A stretch of 64,000 bases of DNA, taken from positions 496,001 to 560,000 of the forward strand of contig CP150547.1 in assembly GCA_049487715.1 (NCBI GenBank), read 5' to 3'. The position numbers and the translations under genes are program-made. Shown in pieces: positions 48,314-58,200 of the stretch. How positions within the stretch are numbered: position 1 is the first letter of the stretch; each line of letters begins with the position of its first letter. This stretch comes from Pycnococcus provasolii (lineage: Eukaryota > Chlorophyta > Pseudoscourfieldiophyceae > Pseudoscourfieldiales). The notes under the pieces are model-generated. The model searched no databases. It saw nothing but the letters and a program-made list of their open reading frames with translations, and was not told where the DNA came from.

Positions 48314-48561
48314 CTCTCTTCCTTGCCCGGGTTCACGGGGGGTGGACCAGGGGGTGTACACAGCAGGTAGGGTAGGTAGGAAGTAGGTTGGGTGGGGTTC
48401 TCGCTCGGGGGATGGATTCGGCGAGCTAATACGCGAGTTCTTGGTTTGTCCCCGGTCAGCCGGTGGAACACCTGTCGTCTCCGGCCCCGCTCTTCTCCCC
48501 TCCCCTCTAGTCCCGCAGCACGTCCCTTCCCGTTGCCTTTTTCTTGGTGGTGTTGTTGTAT

Positions 48562-48600
48562 CAAGGGGAGATAACAAGGGGAGATTGTTATCTCCCCTTG
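48562..48600. repeat. Perfect 15-bp inverted repeat with 9-base loop
   Basis: CAAGGGGAGATAACA pairs perfectly with TGTTATCTCCCCTTG across the loop AGGGGAGAT. The loop itself repeats part of the stem. It could form an RNA hairpin if transcribed in the 5' UTR or be a protein-binding site. Confidence 0.85.
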
Positions 48601-48665
48601 GTTGTATAGTGCCTCGTCACCATTCCGCTCCCCCTGTCAGCAGGCCTGTGTCCTACTCCTCTTAG

Positions 48666-49280
48666 GTATCTTCTCTGCATCATGCTGTCGCGACTTCGTT
48701 GTGTTCCTCCTTGGCGGCGTCGGCGTCGTCGTCCGGAATTCTACTGCGATCACTGTCTGGTGGTGGTAGCTTTGGGTTTTCTTCGTCGGCTTCGGCGTCG
48801 GCGTCGGCGTCGGCGGGGGATGCCGAAGGGGAGCATGAGAAAAAAAGCAAACAGGAGACGATAGAGGCGAACGGAGGGGGAGCGAACGGCAGTAGTGGTG
48901 GGCGACTCACACGCACGTACACGAACGAGTACACGCCGTGGCACACAGACACCAAGGACAAGTTTCGCCACATATCCTCCATCGGGGAACTGCCCGACGC
49001 GTCGGTGGCGGAGAGGTTGGCGGACTTTCAGAAAATTGCCGAGGAGCAGGAGAAGAAACTAGGACGTGCGTACACGAACGAGTACACGCCGTGGCACGCG
49101 CCGACGAAAGATAAGTTCAGGCACATCTCGTCCATCGGGGAACTTCCAGACGCCGCGGTGGCTGAGCGTCCTCTGGACTTCGGAACGCCTACAAAGAACA
49201 AGTACAAGCCTGGGGTTCGCAGCATTCGCGAGGCGGCGGACGCGGGTGCGGAGGAGACCATCAAGAGCGCCAAGTCATGA
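48666..49280 (+). CDS. Two-repeat protein with organelle-type presequence, start not resolved
   Basis: The frame runs from an AG acceptor-like site at 48665 to TGA at 49280 and has no ATG of its own. Two repeats of about 38 residues read YTNEYTPWH..TKDKFRHISS IGELPDA.VAER (around 48920-49020 and 49070-49165). A Ser/Ala-rich, acid-poor N-terminus looks like an organelle presequence. An ATG at 48682 in the next frame starts MLSRLRCV, also presequence-like, so either a single-base frameshift or an unseen first exon supplies the start. The function is unknown. The end overlaps a long in-frame leader of the STE24 frame but not its chosen start. Confidence 0.6.
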   Translation, partial: VSSLHHAVATSLCSSLAASASSSGILLRSLSGGGSFGFSSSASASASASAGDAEGEHEKKSKQETIEANGGGANGSSGGRLTRTYTNEYTPWHTDTKDKFRHISSIGELPDASVAERLADFQKIAEEQEKKLGRAYTNEYTPWHAPTKDKFRHISSIGELPDAAVAERPLDFGTPTKNKYKPGVRSIREAADAGAEETIKSAKS

Positions 49281-49525
49281 GTGAAAGTGGATGGAAGTGC
49301 AACTTACATACATCACAGGTCTTCGAAGATGAAGATGTGTGTCACTCACTTCTTCTTCTTCTTCGACCAGTTAACCGCAGTTGGTTCTTCCCATTATTGA
49401 CACACGCACCCATGAATAAACACGCACGCACGCACAAAACCCCATTCATTATTCTCCGTTCCCTCCCCTCCCCCCCCCCGCTCTTTTCCCCCTTGAACTT
49501 TGCCCCAACCCTCCCCCCACCAATA

Positions 49526-50980
49526 ATGGCCATGGCGCGTCCCTCCACCACCACCACCTCTCTCTCGTTGGTCGTTGTCGCCTTGGTGTTCCACTGGTGT
49601 CAGTTTTTGTTTGAAACTGTACTTGAGTTTCGACAACGCACCGCCATACGCAAGCCTTCGCCACCCGCGGCGCTGCGATCCATCTTTGACGAGACGTGGT
49701 ACAAAGCGTCCCAAAGCTACGCGCTCGACCGGTGGACGTACCGACTCATACACTCCGTCTACTCCACGTTCGAAACGCACCTCGTCATCTCCTACGAGCT
49801 TATGCCGCGTGTGTGGAACGCGTGCGCGACGTGGGCAGCCGCGAGCACGTACGCAGTCACGCCAACCGCCAAGGAGGTACTCGCTTCTATTGCGTTCGTG
49901 TTCCTCCTCACGCTCGTTTCCGTCGTGAAAGACGCGCCGTGGGGGGCGTACGCAACGTTCGTCATCGAAGCGAAGCACGGGTTCAACAAACAAACAGTAC
50001 GCCTGTGGCTCATGGACAAAGTAAAAGGACTTGGCATCGCGTGTGTGCTGGTGCCTCCCATCATCGCCGCCGTCGTCGCGAGCATAAGGGTGTTTGCGTC
50101 ATCCGCGTACGCGGTGACCTTGCTCTGGGCCGTCATCATGGCGTTTCAGCTCCTAATGGTGTTCCTCTACCCGAACTTCATTGCGCCACTCTTCAACAAA
50201 TACGATCCCATACCAGAGGACAGCCCGCTTCGAGCTGACATTGTGCGTCTTGCTGAGAAGGTTTCGTATCCGCTTCAGAAACTTTACGTCGTCGATGGGT
50301 CGAAAAGATCCGCGCACGCCAACGCCTATCTGTACGGCTTTGGGAAGAACAAGCGAATTGTGCTCTACGACACTCTCATCAAAGGCTTTGCAGAGCTGAA
50401 CGAGGAGGATGAGGCTGCGAAGGATCAAGACGAATCGCGAAACAACGAGCACGTGTGCAGTGTGTTGGCGCACGAGCTTGGGCATTGGAATCACTCGCAC
50501 GTGATCAAGTTGATGGTGATGAGCTCCGCGCTGCTGTTCGCGCAGCTGCAAGGATACGGCTTGATACGTGACTCGTCCGTGCTGTTCGAAGCATTTGGGT
50601 ATCATGATCACGCGGGGCTGCCACCTAAGCCGGTTCTCATTGGTCTGTTGCTCTATCAGCTCTTCAGCGTTCCCGTCGACGCATTTCTCGGATTTTTGAG
50701 CAACCTAGTAAGCCGCGCATTCGAGTATCAGGCGGATCAGTTCGCTCGCACGCTCGGTTATGCGAAAGAGTTGGCGCAGTCTCTCTTGGTCTTGCAGCAA
50801 AGCGAGAAGGGGTCGCTGTGGATGGACTCGTGGTACGGTGCATACCACTCTTCCCACCCAGAGATTGCGCAGCGAATCGACGCGCTAGGAGTGGTGGCTG
50901 ATTCGGACAAGGACTTTGTACAAAAGCTGAAGCGGCGTGAGGTGGCAAGGCGCAGTGGTGAAGACAAGAAGTCAGCCTGA
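49526..50980 (+). CDS. STE24: CAAX prenyl protease 1 (STE24/ZMPSTE24)
   Basis: From ATG 49526 the protein is 484 aa; the frame is open back to an ATG at 49277, but that leader is Pro/Thr/His-rich and not conserved-looking. STE24 is a zinc metalloprotease of the ER and inner nuclear membrane that removes the last three residues of farnesylated CAAX proteins and clears clogged translocons. The zinc motif HELGH is in VLAHELGHWNHSH near residue 315, the third ligand Glu is in FEYQADQFA, and the family pattern YGFGKNKRIVLYDTL and FNKYDPIPEDSPL precede them. About seven membrane helices are present. It converges with the next gene, 46 bases away. Confidence 0.94.
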   Translation: MAMARPSTTTTSLSLVVVALVFHWCQFLFETVLEFRQRTAIRKPSPPAALRSIFDETWYKASQSYALDRWTYRLIHSVYSTFETHLVISYELMPRVWNACATWAAASTYAVTPTAKEVLASIAFVFLLTLVSVVKDAPWGAYATFVIEAKHGFNKQTVRLWLMDKVKGLGIACVLVPPIIAAVVASIRVFASSAYAVTLLWAVIMAFQLLMVFLYPNFIAPLFNKYDPIPEDSPLRADIVRLAEKVSYPLQKLYVVDGSKRSAHANAYLYGFGKNKRIVLYDTLIKGFAELNEEDEAAKDQDESRNNEHVCSVLAHELGHWNHSHVIKLMVMSSALLFAQLQGYGLIRDSSVLFEAFGYHDHAGLPPKPVLIGLLLYQLFSVPVDAFLGFLSNLVSRAFEYQADQFARTLGYAKELAQSLLVLQQSEKGSLWMDSWYGAYHSSHPEIAQRIDALGVVADSDKDFVQKLKRREVARRSGEDKKSA

Positions 50981-51026
50981 AAAGTTGTTGAAGAAATTGC
51001 CGTGTTACAAAAACATTGCTTTGTCA

Positions 51027-51827
51027 CTAGCTTTCTTGTTCCAAAGAATATCGGAGTGACTGAAATGCACCCGCGACGCGCCTCTCGAAAATCCACGATG
51101 CGACCGCTTGTGCGCACCGTGGTAGGCTGATGAGAGGACATCGCACACTCCAGTTCACATTCGTGATCCACGGGTTGTCCAAGTCAGAAGCAAACTCGAT
51201 CGTTTCCTCTGCTTGAAACTCGCACAGTTTACCATTCGGCAAGACGACGTCACCCCACTTTCGCACAACCACCACCGATGGGGACGTGTTCCGCAACGTC
51301 TCATGCGATGCGGGAACGATGCTTCCGTCGCTTACATCGACGGGGCAGTAAGCACGGTCGACGCTGATGGTCACCCATCCTGGTTTTCCCGAGATGAGAG
51401 GCTGCATCGTCTTCCCGAATTCGAGGTTATCGCATATCTGCGTCATCTCATCATGGAAGTGGTGGTCGTCGCCGTCGTGGTGTGGCTGCTCCTCGTGGTG
51501 GAAGTCTTTCACCTCCATGATACTGTCATCCCAGATGAGTGACGTCTTGACGTTCAGCACGTGTGTCATCACAAGTGCAATCGGTGCGCGCACGACGAGG
51601 TTGCGAACGCGTGCTGTGGTGATTTTACCGTACGACGTACACTCAAACGAATCAATGGAATCAGGGCGATGGACCCCATTTTTCCGTGATGACGAGTGAC
51701 ACTGCTGCATTCGTTTTGTAGCACGATGACGATGATGATGAGCATGACGGCGCATGCTGCGCGCCATCATCATGCCGCACGTGGCGGCGGCAGTTGCGTG
51801 ACGTAGCGAGATGTGAGGTACTACCAT
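51027..51827 (-). CDS. Hypothetical protein with His-rich insert
   Basis: The product is 266 aa from ATG 51827; later Met residues are possible starts. The N-terminal ~50 residues are Arg/His/Met-rich and could be an organelle presequence. A mixed alpha/beta domain follows (ITTARVRNLVVRAPIALVMT, then TSLIWDDSIMEVKDF), interrupted by a His/Asp/Glu-rich stretch (HHDGDDHHFHDE) that may bind metal. The end includes a Trp-rich strand (WITNVNWSVRCP) and a basic amphipathic helix. The pattern of an N-terminal strand, a 'W.DSI' segment and a long C-terminal helix loosely recalls START/SRPBCC folds. I do not assign a family. Confidence 0.6.
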   Translation of the reverse strand: MVVPHISLRHATAAATCGMMMARSMRRHAHHHRHRATKRMQQCHSSSRKNGVHRPDSIDSFECTSYGKITTARVRNLVVRAPIALVMTHVLNVKTSLIWDDSIMEVKDFHHEEQPHHDGDDHHFHDEMTQICDNLEFGKTMQPLISGKPGWVTISVDRAYCPVDVSDGSIVPASHETLRNTSPSVVVVRKWGDVVLPNGKLCEFQAEETIEFASDLDNPWITNVNWSVRCPLISLPRCAQAVASWIFERRVAGAFQSLRYSLEQES

Positions 51828-52143
51828 TATTATTCACAGGCGCAAATATCTGTAGTTAACGTTAACGGACGGCGATGACGGGCGTACAGCAACTCTTCGT
51901 CGAACGGCACGATGACGCTCGTGGCGGCGTTTAAAAGTTGTTGTGACTTGTGATTGTGTTCCTATGCGTGCGACCTTTTTCGGTTGCACGCAGAAAAATC
52001 TCCAACGGCTCCTTTCCAACGACACGTCGAAGTTAATTGCGATTTTTTTTAGGGGTTGGGCTTGGGTTGGGTGAAATTGAAAAAAAATCTCCCCTTCGTG
52101 AGTCATAGAAAATGTTTGTTGAGAGTTACCACATAACTTGTAA
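51828..52143. other. Intergenic, upstream of the His-rich gene
   Basis: AT-richer sequence between two minus-strand genes, with no gene seen. Confidence 0.5.
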
Positions 52144-54015
52144 CTACGCCAAATTCTGGTTCAGCTCGCCAAGGGCAGGTGCTGGTCGTTGGTTGTGAAG
52201 GAGTGCCATGCTTCCATGCCGCGCACTTGCCACGCCGCCGCCGCCGAGAATGTGCTTCGAGGTGGCCGACGAAGTTTGCGCGGCGGCGGCCACTGAAAAG
52301 GCGCTCGTCGTTGCCGCATCCGCAGAGGAGTTGGCAGCCGCGGCCGCGACAGACCACCGAGGGACAGCCGGCGGTGGCACGCTACGTCGGGCGGCGAGCT
52401 GATTGTCGAGGTCAAGGGCACTGCGCAGGTCAGACGCAACCGGATGCGCCGGCTGAGGCACATGAGGCTGTGATCCATGTGTATCCTGCCGCGCGTCGAT
52501 GCCATCTTGGCTGGTCCTCATCGTTGACAATCCAGGGAAGGCGGGTAAATCCTCCTCCTCCTCGAAGTCGATGGCAGGTACCGGAGGCAGCACGGACGCG
52601 TGCCGCAGTGGCGGTGCGTCGACAACTGTGCCCCGTGATCGCTCCATGCTCAGACGCAACTCAACGCAGTCTCCCGCATCGAGCGCGTTGCGTCGCTCTG
52701 TCGCCCCCATGTCATCACCGTCATCGTCGGCAGCCGCGCCAACCGCTGGCTCGGAATTCACGGAAGGGAGTGCAGGTGGAGCGGCAGCCGTGAGCATGTG
52801 CAGTTCCTCGCCAAGCTTGCGTAGCTGCGCCGCCATGGGTGCCACCGGCGGCTCCAAAGAAACATCGGCTGCGGCATTCGCTTCCTCCTCCTCCTGCTTA
52901 ATTTTCTTGGCTTTTTCAATCGCGACCGCGAGCGCCTTCATCTCTTCCTGGTGTCGCCGCTTTTCAACGGCAAGTTCTTCGCGCAGTTGAGCAGCTTCTA
53001 ACTCCGCCTCCTGCTGTCGCGTCGCGAGATCCTGAAGCTGTTGGCTAAGCAAAAAAGCCTCCTCGCTCTCGTCCTCCTGATTCGGCGGCGCAGTTGGGAC
53101 GCGCGGCACGCGCGGTGGAGGGCTTGAGAGAGTTGCCACGGCTCTCGCAACGTCCGCCGCGCTCATGGCGACGCCATGCTCGATCGCCACATCCACGCTG
53201 TTCCGCGTTGCTGCTGGACTTGCCAGAGCCTGGCGCGCGGCGCGCGCCGCGGCTGCTTGTGCCGCCTCTGACGGGACAAATTGTCGAGCAGAAGCAACGC
53301 CATTATAAACTGTCTCCTCCTCCTCCTCTTCCTCCTCCTCCTCTTCGTCGCCGTCGTACAGTCCTCCAGTGCCGCTGACCTCCTCCTCCTCAAGTCCGTT
53401 ACGGGCATACAGCAGACTCCGTTCGGCGCGTGGCGTGGCCCCCCTCGCCTGTGCCGCTGGCCCAAGTCTTGCCGCCGCCTCAGCGAGTGCTGCTTCCCTC
53501 CTTGCCCTGAACTCTCGAACTTCTTCGTCGAAGTCGACGGAATCCTTATCTTGCTGCAGACTCAGGGGCAGGCGGTCGCGTACGCTCGCGCGCACGCCCT
53601 TCGTCGTTTGTTCCGCGTGTGTCGTTCCTCTTACGGCAGCAGCCGCACGTGCGGCCGCGACCTGCGCCGCAGCCACCGCCTTCCTCTGCTCATACCTGCG
53701 CGCGAGCGGCGACAATCCCGGGCTCAGCGCCACCGCCGTCGTCGGCGCCGGCGGCGCGGTCCCCGGCCGAAGGAGGTGTCTTGAGACGCGCGCTGCGCGT
53801 CGCTGAGTGAGCTCTGCAGGCGAGAGACGCATGGCGTCTAAGTTCGAGGAGGTATTGTCCCAGGCTGGCAGACCCTTACGCGCCTTTGCGTGGCTTTTTT
53901 TCGTTTTCGCAGCCGCAGCGTTGGTGGCGCAAGTGGACCTAACCGCTGACCTTGACCCGAGGAGGAGGCCCGTGAACGCCAGGTGGTTGTGGTCCGAGGT
54001 GCCGTTGCGCGGCAT
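52144..54015 (-). CDS. SPICE1-like centriole/spindle protein (tentative)
   Basis: From ATG 54015 the product is 623 aa. Near the N-terminus, after a basic stretch, comes LPAWDNTSSNLDAMRLSPAE, followed by LTQRR. This matches the opening signature of SPICE1/CCDC52 (EWDNTVTDL.. then R.TPE.L..RHE), a protein needed for centriole duplication and spindle architecture. The rest is Ala-rich and charged, with an acidic run (about 12 Glu), and a coiled coil at about residues 325-400 (QQLQDLATRQQEAELEAAQL onward). The C-terminus is low complexity with PP-x-P motifs. Assignment rests on one short motif plus the coiled-coil layout. Its neighbour is a flagellar dynein, a fitting but not probative context. 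Confidence 0.5.
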   Translation of the reverse strand: MPRNGTSDHNHLAFTGLLLGSRSAVRSTCATNAAAAKTKKSHAKARKGLPAWDNTSSNLDAMRLSPAELTQRRAARVSRHLLRPGTAPPAPTTAVALSPGLSPLARRYEQRKAVAAAQVAAARAAAAVRGTTHAEQTTKGVRASVRDRLPLSLQQDKDSVDFDEEVREFRARREAALAEAAARLGPAAQARGATPRAERSLLYARNGLEEEEVSGTGGLYDGDEEEEEEEEEEETVYNGVASARQFVPSEAAQAAAARAARQALASPAATRNSVDVAIEHGVAMSAADVARAVATLSSPPPRVPRVPTAPPNQEDESEEAFLLSQQLQDLATRQQEAELEAAQLREELAVEKRRHQEEMKALAVAIEKAKKIKQEEEEANAAADVSLEPPVAPMAAQLRKLGEELHMLTAAAPPALPSVNSEPAVGAAADDDGDDMGATERRNALDAGDCVELRLSMERSRGTVVDAPPLRHASVLPPVPAIDFEEEEDLPAFPGLSTMRTSQDGIDARQDTHGSQPHVPQPAHPVASDLRSALDLDNQLAARRSVPPPAVPRWSVAAAAANSSADAATTSAFSVAAAAQTSSATSKHILGGGGVASARHGSMALLHNQRPAPALGELNQNLA

Positions 54016-55266
54016 GGCGCGCGTCGTCGGAGGTGCGAGGTGCCCTCGAGGTGCCCAAGCGGCCAAGGGGTTCCCCGCGGAGGTCTTGGCAAACAGGGAA
54101 AGAGCGCGGGAACTCCGGGAACAAGGTTTGAACAGTCCGGATGACTAGTCCTTACAAAGCTAAGGTTTACATCCCTTTCGAAATTTAACTTCATGAAATT
54201 GATATGGAAATTCAGTATGGAAGAAACATGAAAATCCTTCTGAAACAACGAGACTTTACAGTGGGCCTCCCTCCCCCCCCCCCCCCCCCCTTCCCTTCGT
54301 CCCTCCTGCAGACCTGCTCGCGCGGGTTCGCGTCGCTAGTTATCGGTGCATTAAGGGGTGCCACTCGTTGAATGAGGCAGTGGTACCTGTACAGAGGGGA
54401 TACTACTGTGTATGCACTGTGTATGAACTATGCAACTGGCAGACTTCTCTGGCAGACTGGTGACTGGTAGCGAGCCTTTGCAGCTGGCTGGCTGCAAAGG
54501 TAGTCCTATAGTAGCTGTGGCTCGTCCGCACCGCGCACCGCGCACGACTTTGCGTTGAGAACGCCTTTGTGGGCTTTGAGTCTGGGCATCTGGAGAACGC
54601 TGAAACTGAAAGAGTCATCGAAGAGTCGTCCAGAGGGCAGAGACCTCCTGCACATCGTCTGCAACAATCGTCTGCACTGCACAATGCACTGATGCACATG
54701 TGTCTTGGAATCGATGATTGTCGTCACTGAGGCTCGTCCAAAGCAACCTGAGACACAGCTCGTCAACCCTCGCCAACCAAGCAACAGCTGCAAGGGTGCC
54801 GGTACATACCGTAGCACGTACGAAGGGTTTCGAGACGAAGGGGCGAAGGGTACAGGAAAGCATCAAAGCAAGCTCTGCTGCGCTGCGAGGAGCTGCAAGG
54901 AGCTGCGAGGAGCTGCGAGGAGCTGCGAGGAGCTCTACTCGAGACTTCGAGAGGCCTGTTGCGCGTACTGTAACCTACTTCTACGACGTAAGACTCGTTC
55001 GTTCGCCTCTCCGTCTCTCCGCCTGGCTTTGGCCTTTGGCTCGCTGGCCCAGCCCCTCAGGTGGAGGTCGTGAGTCGTGGCCCTAAGCTCGCTCCCGTGG
55101 CCGTGCTGGTGCTGCCCATCAGCCAACCTCGGCCATTGCTCCCACCCCACCTCTTGCCAGGTGAGTGAGGACTCGCAGAGTCTTGCGCCCACGCAACTTG
55201 GGTCGCACCGTGCTATAACTTAGGCTCGCTCCTCTACACCTTCACACACGCAGGCGTGTGCACAAC
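54016..55266. other. 1.25-kb intergenic region, divergent
   Basis: No supported gene. It contains a C-run at about 54271-54289, the 10-bp repeat at 54881-54934 and GC-rich sequence near the dynein 5' end. Confidence 0.5.
54881..54934 (+). repeat. 10-bp tandem repeat, about 5 copies
   Basis: The unit AGCTGCGAGG repeats five times (one copy has AGCTGCAAGG), about 330 bases upstream of the dynein start codon. Confidence 0.9.
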
Positions 55267-58200
55267 ATGGTACGTCGCGCTTCTCCCTGTGGTCTTCTCG
55301 GTTGTGGGCGTCAGAGGGAGCTGGAAGGGGCTGGCCTGGCGGCTGGCTGGTGGTTGCGCGCGTGCGCGCGTGTATGCGTCGACGCCGAAGTAACGCCGGT
55401 AACCGGTTGAAGCCAGTGAGCAAGTGCTCGGGCACACACGTGCAGGCTGGCGCGACGCGCGACGGCGAGGAGACGGAGGAGAGAGAGGGGAGAGGTGTCG
55501 GCAACGAGGGAGATGTGAGCCGCGGCTCGTCGCAAGTCAAGTCGCTTCGGCCGCGCGACGAAGCGAACGCAACCTTCTTAGAGGCTTAACACTAAACTAA
55601 ACATGACTAACACACGCACGCACACGCACGCAAAAACCACAGTCGGTGACATGGGAGGAGACACCCGTCAAGGGGACGCCGCCGGTGCCGCGATCGGGGC
55701 ACCGCATGTGTACGACTGCCGGAAAGGTGTTCCTCTACGGTGGCGTCGGACGCAAGGATGGTAAGCCGCAGGCGCTCAGCGACCTGCAGGAGCTCGACAT
55801 TTCGAACGCCGAACAATTCAAGTGGACGGAGCTTCACCCGCGCGGTGACAAGTTCCCGTCGGCACGTAGCCACTTCACCATGACCCCCATCTCGGCTAAG
55901 AAGTTCCTCGTTTTCGGTGGAATGAACCACCGCGAGAGGTACGGCGACGTGTGGGTCTATGACGTTGCCGAGAAGAGCTGGGACCAGCCTGAAATTGCTA
56001 GCGAGGTTGGCACGCCGCACGCGCGCGCGCACCACACGGCGACGATCGTCGAAGGGCAGCTGTGGATCTTCGGCGGCTACGGTGGTCACGGCAAGACGTT
56101 CAGCGACCTGTGGATTCTCGACTTTGGTGGGTACGTCGAAGGCGACAAGGAGCGCCCGATGACGTGGTCTTGCCCGAATCTCAAGAAGGAGGGCGGCACC
56201 GTCTTCTCGCCTGCGCGTTTTAGCCATGCCGCCGCGACGTACCCCGGCTATTTCATGGTGTTCGGCGGCCGCGACAACAGCGAGATTTACCAGGACACGT
56301 TCATGCTCGACATCGCGACGCACACGTGGATCGAGGACCCGTCCCAAAAGGCGCCCAACTACACGTACCCCATCTGCAACCACAACGGCGACTGCATCGA
56401 GTCGGTGCCCAACTACAAGACGTTCGTCATCGGTGGCAAGATGGATTCGATGCAGTACTCCAACACCGTCGAGGTGATGGACGTCGGAAACATGGTGTGG
56501 ACCGTGCCGGAGGTGCACGGCACGCCGATGGAGGCGCGCGAGGACACGGCGATGACGTACGACAACAAGTCGTGCCGCCTCATCTTCTTTGGCGGCTGGT
56601 CGTCGCGCTGGCTCGGCGACCTGTGGACGCTGAACGTCTCGCCCATCATCGGACCGCCGTACGCGTGCATGGGCGTTGAGCCGGACATGGGCCCCGTGTT
56701 TGGAGACAGCGAGATCAGGGTGCGCGGCATGCAGTTCAAGCCTAGCAGCAAGATCGAGGTTCGCTTCGGCAGCGGCAAGACGGAAATGACCGTCGAAGGC
56801 CATTTCGTCGACGAATCCACCGTCTCGTGCCTCACGCCAAACTACGAGCAGTTCGGCGCGCAGGAGGTGGACGTGCGCGTGTCCATTTCTGGCGAGGGAT
56901 GGACGGTGAACAAGGTGAAGTTCCGCTACTTCGCCAACACCGCGGCGAAGAACTGTATGGCCTTCGGGCCGGGCCTCGAGAAGTGCATATCAGGCGTCGA
57001 GGTTCCATTCCTCATCCTCTCGAAGGATACGTGCAACCAGAAGCGAACGTCCGGAGGCGACGAGTTCGTCATCGAGGTGAAGCGCGTCGATCCGCCGGAT
57101 CCAAAGGGATTGTACTTCGGATCGCACCGTATCACCGACTTCGACAACGGCACGTACGAGGTGGACTACGCCGTGCCAACGGCTGGCAAGTACGAGGTGC
57201 ACGTTGGGTTCGACGAGCTTGACGAGGACACGAAGAGTGGAAACGTCGAGATACTCCCAGTTCGTGGATCGCCGTTCGTCGTCGAGTGCGTGGCGCCGTG
57301 GAAGACCCACAGGATCCTCGGCGTGCAGCCGGTTAAGCGAAAGGCCATGACGATTTCGCAGATGGGCGACTACATCATCGCGTACGGCGGAGATCCGGCT
57401 GGAGACGACGGCAAGGTGTGCATCCTGCACCCCGACTCCACGGTGTGGACATGGATTAGCCCGGATAAGTGTCCGCCGACGACGGTAGAAGATGCTCCGA
57501 ACAAGGAGCTGTGCGACAGCCGCCACGGCCATGTGCAGCTCGCACTCAACCGCGACATGACGATGATTTTTGGAGGCATGGACGATGTTGAGGGTCACGA
57601 CGAGAATGATCTTTATGTTATCCTCAGGGAGGAGGCTGAGGATGGCACCGTGAGCTTCACATGGAAGGACGTCGGACATGTGAAGGGCTACGTGATGCGT
57701 CAGGAGCTGCCATTCAATCCGCATGACGCGCCCGCCGCGGCTGAGGATGGCGGCGAGGCCGCCGAGGGTGGCGAGACTGCTGCCCCCGCCGAGGGCGAGG
57801 AGGGTGGCGAGGCTGCTGCCCCCGCCGAGGGCGAGGAGGGCGGCGAGGCTGCTGCCCCCGCCGAGGGCGAGGAGGCTGCTGCCCCCGCCGAGGAGGCTGC
57901 TCCCCCCGCCGAGGAGGCTGCTCCCCCCGCCGAGGAGGCTGCCCCTGCTGAGGAGGCGCCCGCGGAAGGCGAGGAGGGTGCTGCCGCCCCCGCGGAAGGC
58001 GAGGAGGGCGCTGCACCCCCCGCGGAAGGCGAGGAGGGTGCTGCACCCCCCGCCGAGGGTGAGGAAGGCGCTGCCGCTCCCGCCGAGGAGGAGGAGGAGG
58101 AGGAAGTTGATGAGCCGGAGGAGGAGGGCGCTGGACCCCCGAAGGAGCGATGCTTCGCGGCATGCTGCTCGCTTGGCGACGGCATTAAGAAGTTCCTCTT

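Larger units (their letters stand above)
47802..48665. other. Divergent intergenic region
   Basis: No gene is seen between the ClpB-like gene and the two-repeat protein gene. It holds AACCTAAACCCGAACCCCGAAC near 48252-48273 as degenerate telo-box-like sequence (first 20 bases AACCTAAACCCGAACCCCGA), a GGGTTAGGGTTT motif at 48302-48313 and a strong hairpin at 48562-48600. Confidence 0.55.
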
